DNA of 64,000 nt, taken from NCBI RefSeq assembly GCF_005080685.1, contig NZ_CP039371.1:2852001-2916000 (forward strand), given 5' to 3'. A model generated the notes under the pieces. The model saw only the letters and a program-made list of their open reading frames with translations. It was not told where the DNA came from and searched no databases. Shown here in pieces: positions 45,327 to 53,395 of this stretch. The first letter of the stretch is position 1, and each line of letters opens with the position of its first letter. Source of the stretch: Pseudomonas putida. Lineage in GTDB: Bacteria > Pseudomonadota > Gammaproteobacteria > Pseudomonadales > Pseudomonadaceae. The position numbers and the translations under genes are program-made.

Positions 45327-46913
45327 TTACACCAACACGCCCTGGCTACGCAGGTAATCGTCGTAGGTGCCGCTGAAGTCCACCACGCCGTCGGCCGTCA
45401 GCTCAATGATGCGGGTGGCCAGCGACGACACGAATTCACGGTCGTGGCTGACGAACAGCAGCGTGCCTGGGTAGTTTTCCAACGCCAGGTTCAGCGCCTC
45501 GATCGATTCCATGTCCAGGTGGTTGGTCGGCTCGTCCATCACCAGCACGTTCGGTTTCTGCAGGATCAGCTTGCCGAACAGCATGCGGCCTTGCTCACCA
45601 CCGGAAATCACCTTCACCGACTTGAGAATCTCGTCGTTGGAGAACAGCATGCGCCCGAGGGTGCCGCGGATCACCTGTTCGCCGCTGGTCCACTGGCCCA
45701 TCCAGTCGAACAGGGTCACGTCGTCCTCGAAGTCGTGGGCGTGGTCCTGGGCGTAGTAGCCCACTTCGGCGCTGTCGGTCCACTTCACTTCGCCCTTGTC
45801 CGGGGTCATTTCGCCGACCAGGGTACGCAGCAGGGTGGTCTTGCCGATGCCGTTGGGGCCGATGATCGCCACGCGCTCACCCGCTTCGATGGTGAAGCTG
45901 AAGTCCTTGAACAGCACTTTGTCGTCGAAGGCCTTGGCCATTTTCTCGACGACGACAGCCTGGCGGTGCAGCTTCTTGGTTTGTTCGAAGCGGATGAACG
46001 GGCTCACGCGGCTCGACGGCTTGACCTCGGCCAGCTGGATCTTGTCGATCTGCTTGGCGCGCGAGGTCGCTTGCTTGGCCTTGGAGGCGTTGGCCGAGAA
46101 GCGGCTGACGAAGGTCTGCAATTCGGCGATCTGGGCTTTCTTCTTGGCGTTGTCCGACAGCAGCTGTTCGCGCGACTGGGTGGCCGCGGTCATGTACTCG
46201 TCGTAGTTGCCCGGGAACAGGCGCAGCTCGCCGTAGTCCAGGTCGGCCATGTGCGTGCAGACGCTGTTGAGGAAGTGCCGGTCGTGGGAAATGATGATCA
46301 TGGTGCTGTTACGCGCCGTCAGAATCGTTTCCAGCCAACGAATGGTGTTGATGTCCAGGTGGTTGGTCGGTTCGTCGAGCAGCAGCACGTCCGGATCCGA
46401 GAACAGCGCCTGGGCCAGCAGCACGCGCAGTTTCCAGCCTGGAGCGACTTCGCTCATCGGGCCGAAGTGCTGTTCCAGCGGGATACCCAGGCCCAGCAGC
46501 AGCTCACCGGCGCGGGACTCGGCGGTGTAGCCGTCCATTTCGGCGAATTCGGTTTCCAGCTCGGCGACGGCCATGCCGTCTTCTTCGGTCATTTCCGGCA
46601 GCGAGTAGATGCGATCGCGCTCGGCCTTGACCTCCCAGAGCTGGCCATGACCCATGATCACGGTGTCGATCACGGAGAATTGCTCGTAGGCGAACTGGTC
46701 CTGGCGCAATTTACCCAGGCGGGTGTTCGGCTCGAGCATGACCTGGCCGCCGGACGGCTCGAGGTCGCCACCGAGGATCTTCATGAAGGTGGACTTGCCG
46801 CAGCCGTTGGCACCGATCAGGCCGTAGCGGTTGCCGTTGTTGAACTTGACGGAAACGTTTTCGAACAGCGGCTTGGAGCCGAACTGCATCGTGATATTAG
46901 CGGTGGAGATCAA
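45327..46913 (-). CDS. ybiT: ABC-F translational ATPase, YbiT type
   Basis: A 528-residue soluble ABC-F protein with two ATPase domains joined by the P-site tRNA interaction linker. Walker A motifs are GANGCGKST and GPNGIGKTT, Walker [12 protein letters not shown] and [11 protein letters not shown], the second signature ISGGEQGRM, the first APGWKLR as in YbiT. No membrane part. ABC-F proteins act on the ribosome to relieve stalled translation. A phage-integrase remnant lies just upstream. Confidence 0.93.
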   Translation of the reverse strand: MISTANITMQFGSKPLFENVSVKFNNGNRYGLIGANGCGKSTFMKILGGDLEPSGGQVMLEPNTRLGKLRQDQFAYEQFSVIDTVIMGHGQLWEVKAERDRIYSLPEMTEEDGMAVAELETEFAEMDGYTAESRAGELLLGLGIPLEQHFGPMSEVAPGWKLRVLLAQALFSDPDVLLLDEPTNHLDINTIRWLETILTARNSTMIIISHDRHFLNSVCTHMADLDYGELRLFPGNYDEYMTAATQSREQLLSDNAKKKAQIAELQTFVSRFSANASKAKQATSRAKQIDKIQLAEVKPSSRVSPFIRFEQTKKLHRQAVVVEKMAKAFDDKVLFKDFSFTIEAGERVAIIGPNGIGKTTLLRTLVGEMTPDKGEVKWTDSAEVGYYAQDHAHDFEDDVTLFDWMGQWTSGEQVIRGTLGRMLFSNDEILKSVKVISGGEQGRMLFGKLILQKPNVLVMDEPTNHLDMESIEALNLALENYPGTLLFVSHDREFVSSLATRIIELTADGVVDFSGTYDDYLRSQGVLV

Positions 46914-46933
46914 GGAGCTTACCTATCAATAAC

Positions 46934-47116
46934 TTACGTGGCTTCGTCGCAGCTGCGGACCCATTTCGGACCAATCTGGCGCTTGGCTAGCACCTGCCAG
47001 TCGTTGGACGAGTTAATCCAGCGCGCATGAGTCGATAAGAGCATCTGCACGCTATGCCCGAGCTGTTGGGCGATAAATGCGGGGGTTGAGGCCGAACATT
47101 GAGCGTATTGTCGCAT
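46934..47116 (-). pseudogene. Tyrosine-recombinase C-terminal remnant
   Basis: Sixty residues beginning in TPAFIAQQLGHSVQMLLSTH, which is the end of the catalytic domain of a phage-type tyrosine integrase: the GH of box II and the segment that should carry the catalytic Tyr (LLSTYARWI in relatives). Here the codon is CAT, giving His (LLSTHARWI). The large N-terminal part and the Arg box are missing. It is a decayed scar of an integrated element. No tRNA or att repeat is visible beside it. Confidence 0.75.
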
Positions 47117-47148
47117 AGGTGAGGTGGCAGTTGCATGGGGGCAAGCGT

Positions 47149-47385
47149 TCAGCCTTCAGGTGGTGTCACGCCACAGATGAACTCTTTCGACCCCAGGCGG
47201 TGCGAGCCGTACTCCACGACATAGCCATCACCACGGCGCTCGGCCTCGGCTTGCGCTGTCGTCTGGTCGGCGTAGACGTCGACGAAATGCCAGGGGTGAC
47301 GGTCTCGCAACACGCCCCAACCGAGCACCCAACCCTCGTTCCTCGGGTCTGCCGGAAGGTTTTTCGCCAGGCTGCGGATGCTCAT
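47149..47385 (-). CDS. Small hypothetical protein
   Basis: A 78-residue soluble protein starting MSIRSLAKNLPADPRNEGWV; GAGGAGCG precedes the ATG by about five bases. It has a compact alpha/beta look with WHFVDVYADQTTAQAEAERR and GYVVEYGSHRLGSKEFICG. It does not match a family I know. It stands between the integrase remnant and the WD40-like gene, in the accessory part of the window. A longer frame upstream overlaps the next gene and is not used. Confidence 0.65.
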   Translation of the reverse strand: MSIRSLAKNLPADPRNEGWVLGWGVLRDRHPWHFVDVYADQTTAQAEAERRGDGYVVEYGSHRLGSKEFICGVTPPEG

Positions 47386-47444
47386 GGGTCGCTCCTCGGT
47401 CGATGCCGGAATGCTTTGAACATAGCCGCATCCTGCGTCTCGAT

Positions 47445-49403
47445 CTACCCGTTCGAAGGCACATCCCAGCCGAGCAGCCCGTTCCAGCAGCGTCCTACCA
47501 AAAGATCCCCGGAGGGAGTCCATTGCAGCTGCTTGAGGTCACTGCATCCGGTCTTGTCGGATCGTAGGGTCAGCGAGCGGCCGGTTTGCAGGTCCCATAG
47601 CACGGCGGCGTTGTCCCGGGAGCCGGTGGCCAGGGCCAGCAACCGGCCGTCGGGCGAGGCTGCCGCGGTGCCAAGCGAATCCTGTCCGGGCAGGGTCAGC
47701 GAGTAGCGCACCTTGCCGCTGGCTATGTCGACGACATGCACGCCGGGGGTGCGTCTTTGTCCTTCGATCAGTACGAAGCCGACTCCAATCCAGCCACCTT
47801 TTGCCGACCCGAAGGGCTCCGGCGTCCACTGTGCCATGCCGCTATCGTCGTGCGGATCGACCTCGCCAAAGCGACGCGGCAAGCGCACCACGCGCAGCAC
47901 CTTGCCGGTCCTGGCGTCGAGCTCGGCCAGTCCGTAGAGGTCTTCGACCCAGAAGCCGGGGACCTCGCCGTCCCAGCGTACGGGCTTGATCTGCCGGTTG
48001 CCGCGGGCAGGCTCGCGGATCATGTCCTGGCGCAGGGAAGCAAAGCGCTTTTCAAAGGTCCACGGGGCACCATCGCCAGCGGGCTGAGTGGTTGGCTGCC
48101 AGACGTCGAAGGTGTCGCGTTTGTCCCGGTAGCTGTGGTCGTACGCCATTGGCACGCCGTCACCCAGGTGGAAGTAGTCGATGTACTTGTCCACTTCGCG
48201 CGAGCTTTTGAACACGATGGGATGCGTGGCCAGTTTCTGGGTAGCCACATCGAAGCGCACGAGCTGCCGATTGACCGCCAGGTAGGCTGACTGCCCACTC
48301 GGATCGCGTGACAACAGCCCCTTGGTGAAGAAGTCCGAGGGCGTCCACACCACCTGTGGCTGGTTTCCCGGCGCGGGTGTCCAGTGCATCAGGGCCTGGG
48401 GATGGCTGCGTATCAGCAAGACGCCGCCATCGGCCATGACCAAGAAGTTGTCCATGGCCTTGATCGGCAGCAGCACTTGGGCCTGGATTTCCTTGGCGTT
48501 CGGCTGGGGCAGGGTAAGCTTGGGTTCACGGACCAAGGCGAGCGGCTTGGTTGCGACTGGGACCTGCCAGTGCTCCGCGCTCAGGCCAAGTTGGAGGTTG
48601 GCACCGGGAAGCTGGCTCAATGCCTCGAACACTGGCCGGAACATCGCCTCCGGCACGCTGTTACGCGCCAGGCGGCTTGGGGCATGGGCCCCGAATACAT
48701 CGAAATTGGCGAGACCGCGCAGCTGGCCGATGAAGTTGTTGTCCGGGTTGGGGAATTCGTCATTGCGCGTCAGGTGGATCGCGGTGGCGGGGCGCCCGAA
48801 GACAGAGTCAAGCTGCCTGACACTGGCAATGGCGATGCTCGTACTGTTGCCTCGCAATCCATGGTCACGCTTGATGCTCCCGGTCCAGTACTTGTAGCGC
48901 TCGGTCAAGGGGGCCATGCGTTCACCGCCGGACTGGAACCTCAGGGTCCGCTCGAGATCGGCAAGGCGCTCGGGGACCTCCGACTCCGCCAGGGCGCCCT
49001 CGCGTACGTATTCCTGCAGCTTGGGCAGGTCGACTTGGCGGACCAGTTGCGCAGCGAGTTCAGGGCGCCGGGACAACAACACGCTGCCCCAGCCATCGCT
49101 CATCGTCGACAGCGAACGGAGTTCAAGCTCGTCGCGCAGCGGGCCAAGCGGGCGCAACGCGTCGACGACCACCGGCAGTACCTGGCTGAAGGGCAGGTCC
49201 ACGACCATCTCCACCCCGGGGAGCCTGCTTCCGTCCTTTGCCAGCTCGGGTGTTTGCAGTGCCGATGGCAGGCCCCTTGCCATGTCCTCGGCATTGCTGG
49301 GGCGGATTTGCCAGCCTTGTGGCAAGGGCGTGGCGCTGGCCATGCCGCTGCAGACCAGTGCAGTGGCCCATAACGCGTATTTCCAGAAACCTGCGTACTT
49401 CAT
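47445..49403 (-). CDS. Exported WD40/beta-propeller-like protein, unknown function
   Basis: A 652-residue protein with a signal peptide (MKYAGFWKYALWATALVCSG, cleavage near ASA). The first half (about 60-300) is unfamiliar, with DGWGSVLLSRRPELAAQLVR. The second half has repeated blade-like strands: FLVMADGGVLLIRSHPQ, SAYLAVNRQLVRFDVATQKL, GVHVVDIASGKVRYSLTLPG, AASPDGRLLALATGSRDNAA and VLWDLQTGRSLTL, typical of WD40-type propellers. Probably periplasmic and a binding scaffold. No close family recognised. GGAAG lies eight bases before the ATG. Confidence 0.75.
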   Translation of the reverse strand: MKYAGFWKYALWATALVCSGMASATPLPQGWQIRPSNAEDMARGLPSALQTPELAKDGSRLPGVEMVVDLPFSQVLPVVVDALRPLGPLRDELELRSLSTMSDGWGSVLLSRRPELAAQLVRQVDLPKLQEYVREGALAESEVPERLADLERTLRFQSGGERMAPLTERYKYWTGSIKRDHGLRGNSTSIAIASVRQLDSVFGRPATAIHLTRNDEFPNPDNNFIGQLRGLANFDVFGAHAPSRLARNSVPEAMFRPVFEALSQLPGANLQLGLSAEHWQVPVATKPLALVREPKLTLPQPNAKEIQAQVLLPIKAMDNFLVMADGGVLLIRSHPQALMHWTPAPGNQPQVVWTPSDFFTKGLLSRDPSGQSAYLAVNRQLVRFDVATQKLATHPIVFKSSREVDKYIDYFHLGDGVPMAYDHSYRDKRDTFDVWQPTTQPAGDGAPWTFEKRFASLRQDMIREPARGNRQIKPVRWDGEVPGFWVEDLYGLAELDARTGKVLRVVRLPRRFGEVDPHDDSGMAQWTPEPFGSAKGGWIGVGFVLIEGQRRTPGVHVVDIASGKVRYSLTLPGQDSLGTAAASPDGRLLALATGSRDNAAVLWDLQTGRSLTLRSDKTGCSDLKQLQWTPSGDLLVGRCWNGLLGWDVPSNG

Positions 49404-49451
49404 TTGAATTGCTTCCTTGCGGTATCGTTGCCAAAGTGCCAGATCGACGCA

Positions 49452-49694
49452 ATGTCCATTGGACCCGGGATGGTTTCACTCAAAGGAGTTGAGAAAGTGT
49501 GGATCGGAAGTAACGAATCCAGGTTCAGGTTGCAGCGGCGCATCATGGGGGTCGCGCTGTTCTTCGCGGTATTCTTCCTGGCTGCCAAGCTCGAAGCCTA
49601 CCTGGTGGGCGATGGCTCTCTGATGGATGTGTTCCGTGGGCTGTTCGTCACAGGTTTCACCGGTGGCGCGTTCTACCTGGCAGGCAGATGGTGA
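49452..49694 (+). CDS. Small membrane protein
   Basis: An 80-residue protein with an N-terminal basic part (VEKVWIGSNESRFRLQRRI) and two hydrophobic segments (about 33-50, MGVALFFAVFFLAAKLEAYL, and 60-76). ATG at 49452 was chosen over an earlier one because the extra 16 residues are outside the likely core; a later ATG at MVSLKG is also possible. It is divergent from the propeller gene and next to another small membrane gene on the same strand. Function unknown. Confidence 0.55.
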   Translation: MSIGPGMVSLKGVEKVWIGSNESRFRLQRRIMGVALFFAVFFLAAKLEAYLVGDGSLMDVFRGLFVTGFTGGAFYLAGRW

Positions 49695-49725
49695 CATTGG
49701 ATTGCGGTAGTTGGATGGAGCGAAC

Positions 49726-49908
49726 GTGAGAGAGAAGCAGAGCGTGCTGACGTTGCCAGGGGTGGCCACCCTGGTCATTACCGTTCTAGGCGTGGTGCTG
49801 TACTGCACCGAGCAGGTTGGGCTGTGGGAGATGTTCGTCATCCTCATGCTGCCCAACATCTGCTTCTGGTTGAGCAAGCGCTTGCGCAGGCTCGCAAGTC
49901 GTTGCTGA
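49726..49908 (+). CDS. Small membrane protein with GTG start
   Basis: About 60 residues (VREKQSVLTLPGVATLVITV... to RRLASRC) with two hydrophobic segments joined by YCTEQVGLWEM. GTG with GGAG five bases upstream was chosen; a TTG five codons before is the other option. It follows the previous small membrane gene by 31 bp, so both may form one operon. Unknown function; possibly part of a two-component membrane pair. Confidence 0.5.
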   Translation: MREKQSVLTLPGVATLVITVLGVVLYCTEQVGLWEMFVILMLPNICFWLSKRLRRLASRC

Positions 49909-49940
49909 TGAGCGCGACACTTGGCGCCCACTTCGGCCGC

Positions 49941-50213
49941 TCAGTCGCAACCGCCGCCGCTGTCGCCTGAACCACTGTCGCTCGAACCGCTGTCACTCGA
50001 CGATGAGCCACTATCGCTGTCGTATCGGCTGTGGTCGCGGTGCGAGCAACTGCCGTGGCCGCGTGACGCCTCGAAGCTGTCGAGTGTACTGAGTGGAGCG
50101 GTGGGCTGAGGCTGGCCAGTGGCAAAGTCAGTACCGCGATTGACAGCTTGGTGCCTGGCTTTGCGCTGCGGTTTTTTCTTCGGTTTGAACAGGCTGGCGA
50201 GGAAACTGATCAT
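49941..50213 (-). CDS. Hypothetical protein with Ser-Asp-Gly tail
   Basis: A 90-residue protein: a short hydrophobic head (MISFLASLFK), a basic block (PKKKPQRKARHQ), a middle with HGSCSHRDHSRYD, and a C-terminal third made almost only of Ser, Asp and Gly, ending GGGCD. The low-complexity tail is coded on the minus strand and gives Ser-rich shadows on the plus strand. Head plus basic block could anchor it to the membrane. No function known. Confidence 0.6.
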   Translation of the reverse strand: MISFLASLFKPKKKPQRKARHQAVNRGTDFATGQPQPTAPLSTLDSFEASRGHGSCSHRDHSRYDSDSGSSSSDSGSSDSGSGDSGGGCD

Positions 50214-50336
50214 GGTTCGTCCTTGTACCGCACGTGTTGGCGGGTGATGCCTAAAAGGCCAATAGGAAAACCGATATGGCCGCCAAAGCCAAGCACCTCT
50301 CTGCTCCGGCCATCCTGGCGAGGCCCTGGCTGGGTG

Positions 50337-50361
50337 CAAAAAGCCCGGCCTGAGCCGGGCT
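50337..50361 (-). terminator. Intrinsic terminator after the small exported gene
   Basis: On the minus strand AGCCCGGC, loop TCAG, GCCGGGCT is a perfect 8-bp stem followed by TTTTT. It stands 40 bp past the end of the minus-strand small exported gene. Confidence 0.8.
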
Positions 50362-50404
50362 AATCAGGGGTGATCACCGCCTCATCGTGAGGCGCGACAA
50401 TCAT

Positions 50405-50698
50405 TCAGTAAACACGCCTGAAGGTATTGATCTTATAGTCGTCGGCAACCTGGTTTTTCGTTTTGCCTTTTGGATGCATTGAATCGGAAGAAGTCCTTCC
50501 GACCCTCTCAACCTGTCCATCTCCAGCCTCGGACATACTGGCTTTTTGCAAGTCAGTCGCCACAGGGGCCGAGTCGGCTGGCAAGGCAGTTCCTTCGGCG
50601 CTGATCGTGCTTTCCTTTTCCTGCTGATCAGCGAACGTCAAAGGGCAAGCTGCTGCCAGTGCACCGGACAGTAGAGCGTTCATCATTCTTGAAGTCAT
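50405..50698 (-). CDS. Small exported hypothetical protein
   Basis: A 97-residue protein with a signal peptide (MTSRMMNALLSGALAAACPL, cleavage near TFA) and a polar, probably unstructured mature part rich in Ser, Ala, Glu and Asp, with a basic end NTFRRVY. GGAGG lies eight bases before the chosen ATG; a 21-codon longer frame is not supported. An intrinsic terminator follows it. Function unknown. Confidence 0.65.
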   Translation of the reverse strand: MTSRMMNALLSGALAAACPLTFADQQEKESTISAEGTALPADSAPVATDLQKASMSEAGDGQVERVGRTSSDSMHPKGKTKNQVADDYKINTFRRVY

Positions 50699-50809
50699 TG
50701 TTAAACGCCTCCGTGTGAGTTGCATATTTAAGCGTGGACCTGGATCGGAGGCGGTGCACAAGTCGAGACAAGCGGTGTGTAACAGCTGCGCTACAGGCTG
50801 TCTGCAGGG

Positions 50810-51472
50810 TCAGATCGGCTCAATCAACCGGGGCCCCTCGTTCCTCACATTGCCAACGGGCATTGCAACCCGATGCCACATGAATGCTTCCGGCGGCTCC
50901 CCCAGGTTGAGCGCCAATTGTTCGGCCTGCGCTGCAACCATCCTTGAAGACATCCACTCCCTCGCCAACTCCGGCGACAGCACAACCGGCCGCCGATCAT
51001 GCACATCGACCATCCCGCCCAGCGCGTCGGCAGTGATGATCACGAAACCATCGTGTTCGTTGCCGGCAAACTGGCCAATGCTGGCGCAAAGGGCAGGGCG
51101 ACCGTCTCGGCGCCGGATGTAGTAGGGCTGCTTTTTCGGGCCGCCTTCATCGACCCATTCGTACCAGCCGTCCACGGGGGTGATTGCCCGATGGGGCCAG
51201 ATCGCCCGGAAGAATGCACCGTGGGCAACCTTTTCGACCCTGGCATTGATCGGCGGTGGGCGATCGATGGCCCAATGTGGCCGCCATCCCCACTTCACCA
51301 GGTCCGCTCGTGGGCCGCTGTCATCGACCCGCAGCACCGCCACTGGCGTGCTCGGCGCCACGTTGAACCGGCCAAGTTGGGCATCACCGACATTGTTCTG
51401 CCAGGCGTCGGGCATGCTCAGGGTTTCGACGAAATCATGGATGCCGCGGTATTGGGTCAGGCGACCACACAT
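50810..51472 (-). CDS. yedK: SOS-associated abasic-site peptidase (SRAP, YedK/HMCES)
   Basis: A 220-residue SRAP protein. Cys2 directly after Met (MCGRLTQYRG) is the residue that crosslinks abasic sites in single-stranded DNA. Other conserved parts are APSTPVAVLR, RPPPINARVEKVA, ITPVDGWYEW with the catalytic Glu and VHDRRPVVLSPE with the conserved His. It protects abasic lesions at replication forks. A consensus LexA box lies 80 bp before the start, so it should be induced by DNA damage. Confidence 0.94.
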   Translation of the reverse strand: MCGRLTQYRGIHDFVETLSMPDAWQNNVGDAQLGRFNVAPSTPVAVLRVDDSGPRADLVKWGWRPHWAIDRPPPINARVEKVAHGAFFRAIWPHRAITPVDGWYEWVDEGGPKKQPYYIRRRDGRPALCASIGQFAGNEHDGFVIITADALGGMVDVHDRRPVVLSPELAREWMSSRMVAAQAEQLALNLGEPPEAFMWHRVAMPVGNVRNEGPRLIEPI

Positions 51473-51551
51473 GGCTGAGTCCCTGCGCTGGAAAAACTAA
51501 GCATAGTCCGCTGCGCGGTAGTGGATTTTCTGCTCGCCGAATGCTGAAATA

Positions 51552-51567
51552 CTGTATCCATATACAG
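51552..51567. promoter_or_regulatory. LexA (SOS) box
   Basis: CTGTATCCATATACAG fits the CTGT-N8-ACAG LexA consensus exactly and extends to TACTGTAT-CCAT-ATACAGTA. It lies between the divergent SRAP gene and a short gene whose start is 15 bp away, so both may be SOS genes. Confidence 0.9.
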
Positions 51568-51581
51568 TATCTTGGTGCGCT

Positions 51582-51875
51582 ATGTTTTTCCTTCTTGTCC
51601 GCCGCCGCGTAAAAGGTGTGGCTATTCCATCCGGGCACCTGGGCCAGATACAGGCGCTGAGGGCTGACGTTCATATTGGTGACCATCACAGCCAGGCACT
51701 CGGCCGCATCGCCACCCAGGCCTGGGTGCACAACCCGACGCCTGGGCCGGACATCATTCCCCGTCTGCTCGATGCCAGGGTTACCGGCATGGCCCAGGGC
51801 GGTATGAACATCACCGGCATGGAGGAAATCGACGGCGTGCTGTATGCGCAGTCCTGGTGGTGCCGTGCTCAATGA
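51582..51875 (+). CDS. Putative SOS-controlled protein of unknown function
   Basis: A 97-residue protein, MFFLLVRRRVKGVAIPSGHL to QSWWCRAQ, starting 15 bp after the LexA box. It has no membrane segment beyond the short hydrophobic head, and a conserved-looking core (ADVHIGDHHSQALGRIATQA). I do not recognise the family. Ribosome-site match is weak. The plus frame fits the local codon pattern better than the long minus shadow over the same DNA. Real gene status is likely but not certain. Confidence 0.55.
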   Translation: MFFLLVRRRVKGVAIPSGHLGQIQALRADVHIGDHHSQALGRIATQAWVHNPTPGPDIIPRLLDARVTGMAQGGMNITGMEEIDGVLYAQSWWCRAQ

Positions 51876-51967
51876 TGGGCAACCGTCTGCCGCAACTTGA
51901 ACTTGAGGAGGTTGTATTGGCGCGGGAGCAGGGGGTGGAAAGTGCCCAGGGTGTCGACTATGCCTAA
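51875..51967 (+). CDS. Possible 30-residue coupled ORF
   Basis: An ATG sharing one base with the stop of the preceding gene (TGATG) opens a 30-codon frame, MGNRLPQLELEEVVLAREQG to GVDYA. Too short to judge by composition. Coupling is the only support. It may be noise. Confidence 0.25.
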   Translation: MGNRLPQLELEEVVLAREQGVESAQGVDYA

Positions 51968-51998
51968 ATAACAATCCACGTGCTCGAAAGGAGACCGA

Positions 51999-52253
51999 AT
52001 GGACTGTTTCATCTGTGGCAATGAAGCGTTACTTCTAAAGAATGAATCATCCGGCTGCTCGGTCAAGTGTCCGGTATGCGGTATCTATGAGGCGCAAGGT
52101 AACTTCAACCCGGCTTGTCACACCGTGGCAGAGGGGTTGCGGGGCATTCTCGACAGGCAGCGACGAGAAGCCATCGAACTGCCAATCATCACTGGCCAAT
52201 CGGCGTATTTGCTCTATGCGCTCAGCCATATCGGGTTCAACAGTCATTCATGA
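51999..52253 (+). CDS. Small zinc-ribbon-like protein
   Basis: An 84-residue protein starting MDCFICGNEALLLKNE, with CFIC and, twenty residues on, CSVKCPVCG, a pair of CxxC-type knuckles that should bind one zinc. The rest is helical (VAEGLRGILDRQRREAIELP) and ends with SAYLLYALSHIGFNSHS. AAAGGAGA precedes the ATG by five bases, an excellent ribosome site. It may be a nucleic-acid or protein-binding adaptor. Family not recognised. Confidence 0.65.
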   Translation: MDCFICGNEALLLKNESSGCSVKCPVCGIYEAQGNFNPACHTVAEGLRGILDRQRREAIELPIITGQSAYLLYALSHIGFNSHS

Positions 52254-52328
52254 CAGCAAATAACCGAACCGTTCTACCTTGGTGGGTTAGTGCGGTTTCG
52301 CGGCAATTGGTAGAATCCATCAGCTCAT

Positions 52329-52673
52329 ATGGATAAACTTCAAATGCCTATATTTCGTATTCTCAGTTGCTCGGTTCTGATCGCGTTCATTGCAGGTTGC
52401 GCGACACCTGGAAAACCAACCGGAAGTAAAACCACCAACAAATCTCCCGAGGCCTACGCTGCGTGCGTAATGCCCAAGTGGCAAGCCGTGGCGCCGCAGA
52501 CCACGCAGAAATCGATTTCCCATGGCTACCGCATTACCGCACCGAGTTCGGTGACGTCTGACGAGGTGTTGGAGGTAGTGGCGTATCACGACGGTAGCCG
52601 GGCGACCTTCTACAAGGGCAGCTTCTTGTCCTCGGACAAGCTGCGCACGGCAGCGCGGGAATGCCTCGACTGA
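52329..52673 (+). CDS. Small lipoprotein, unknown function
   Basis: A 114-residue protein with a lipoprotein signal: hydrophobic FRILSCSVLIAFIAGC with lipobox IAGC at residues 21-24. The mature part has ACVMPKWQAVAPQTTQKSIS and ends LRTAARECLD. Two Cys after the lipobox could form a disulfide. A second ATG five codons on (MPIFRILS) is an equally good start. It is anchored to the outer membrane or inner membrane. No function known. Confidence 0.65.
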   Translation: MDKLQMPIFRILSCSVLIAFIAGCATPGKPTGSKTTNKSPEAYAACVMPKWQAVAPQTTQKSISHGYRITAPSSVTSDEVLEVVAYHDGSRATFYKGSFLSSDKLRTAARECLD

Positions 52674-52703
52674 AACGCGCCCACGAGAACACCTACAAAC
52701 CTT

Positions 52704-52727
52704 GTAGGAGCGGGTTTACCCGCGAAG
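52704..52727. repeat. P. putida-type REP element
   Basis: GTAGGAGCGGGTTTACCCGCG followed by AAG, with the palindromic core GCGGGT-TT-ACCCGC. This agrees with the abundant REP of P. putida genomes and supports the group assignment. Confidence 0.85.
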
Positions 52728-52779
52728 CAGACACCGCGATGAATGTGATTTAATGTGCCTTCTTCAAGGAGGACCCAAG

Positions 52780-52962
52780 ATGGCCAAGAAAGCCAAGACC
52801 CCATTCATTTTCGTAGGCGCACCGCTGGTCGCCGTTGGTGCTGCATTCGCCGCGATAGGCGCATCTGGCCAGCCGGCATTCGGCTACACCGCAGTCGGGC
52901 TGCTGGTGCCGGGCATCATCCTGCTCGCAAGCGGTTTCTGGTCTCGTCGTCGCAGGGTCTGA
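52780..52962 (+). CDS. Small two-segment membrane protein
   Basis: A 60-residue protein, MAKKAKTPFIFVGAPLVAVG to SRRRRV, with two hydrophobic segments (about 8-26 and 33-53) and a basic C-terminus facing the cytoplasm. AAGGAGG lies seven bases before the ATG, a strong ribosome site. It resembles the many tiny membrane proteins of pseudomonads with no known role. Confidence 0.65.
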   Translation: MAKKAKTPFIFVGAPLVAVGAAFAAIGASGQPAFGYTAVGLLVPGIILLASGFWSRRRRV

Positions 52963-53050
52963 AGTCGGCGGTCAGTACCTGCGGCTGCGCAAATTTTGCA
53001 TTCGCCAGTCCCACTCGCGATAATTCAGCTCTTTGCGCGGAGGCCTGCGA

Positions 53051-53386
53051 GTGGAAACCAGAAGTATCGTGGCAGAAATGTTCATTGGCATCCCGACGCA
53101 TTTTTGGGTATTGCCTGCAGCCGGGGTCATCGCCGATTTCGGCCTGAAATGGGCTGATCGCTCGCTTACCCGGTCGAACCTGCTGCGGGTGGTGACCTAC
53201 CTGTTGTTGCTGGCACTCGCGGTCTTGCCCAATGGCGTCCATGCGCTGTTCCCGCCAACGCCGGAGTTACTGGTAAAAGGGCAGTCCTTGCCCAACTATG
53301 AAGGCCTGTTTTACCTGGACACTTTCTATGTGTTCGCGGGGTGGGCACTGAGCCGGGTTGCCAAGGTCAAGTTCAGCGCTTCTTGA
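53051..53386 (+). CDS. Hypothetical membrane protein, GTG start
   Basis: A 111-residue protein starting VETRSIVAEMFIGIPTHFWV, with three hydrophobic segments (about 12-28, 42-58 and 88-104). The GTG has GGAGG seven bases upstream; ATG nine codons later (MFIGIPTHF) is the alternative. It stands just before the long palindromic region. No family recognised. Confidence 0.6.
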   Translation: METRSIVAEMFIGIPTHFWVLPAAGVIADFGLKWADRSLTRSNLLRVVTYLLLLALAVLPNGVHALFPPTPELLVKGQSLPNYEGLFYLDTFYVFAGWALSRVAKVKFSAS

Positions 53387-53395
53387 TTGTTTTTT

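Noticed and set aside
45444..47030. 528-residue open frame on the plus strand
   Set aside because: Shadow of the ABC-F gene; no recognisable motif.
46900..47150. tRNA or attachment site beside the integrase remnant
   Set aside because: I searched by eye for a T-loop GTTC/GGTTCGA pattern and acceptor stem and found none.
51435..51974. Minus-strand 179-residue frame over the LexA box
   Set aside because: It would run through the LexA box and SRAP start, and has Pro/His-rich shadow composition.
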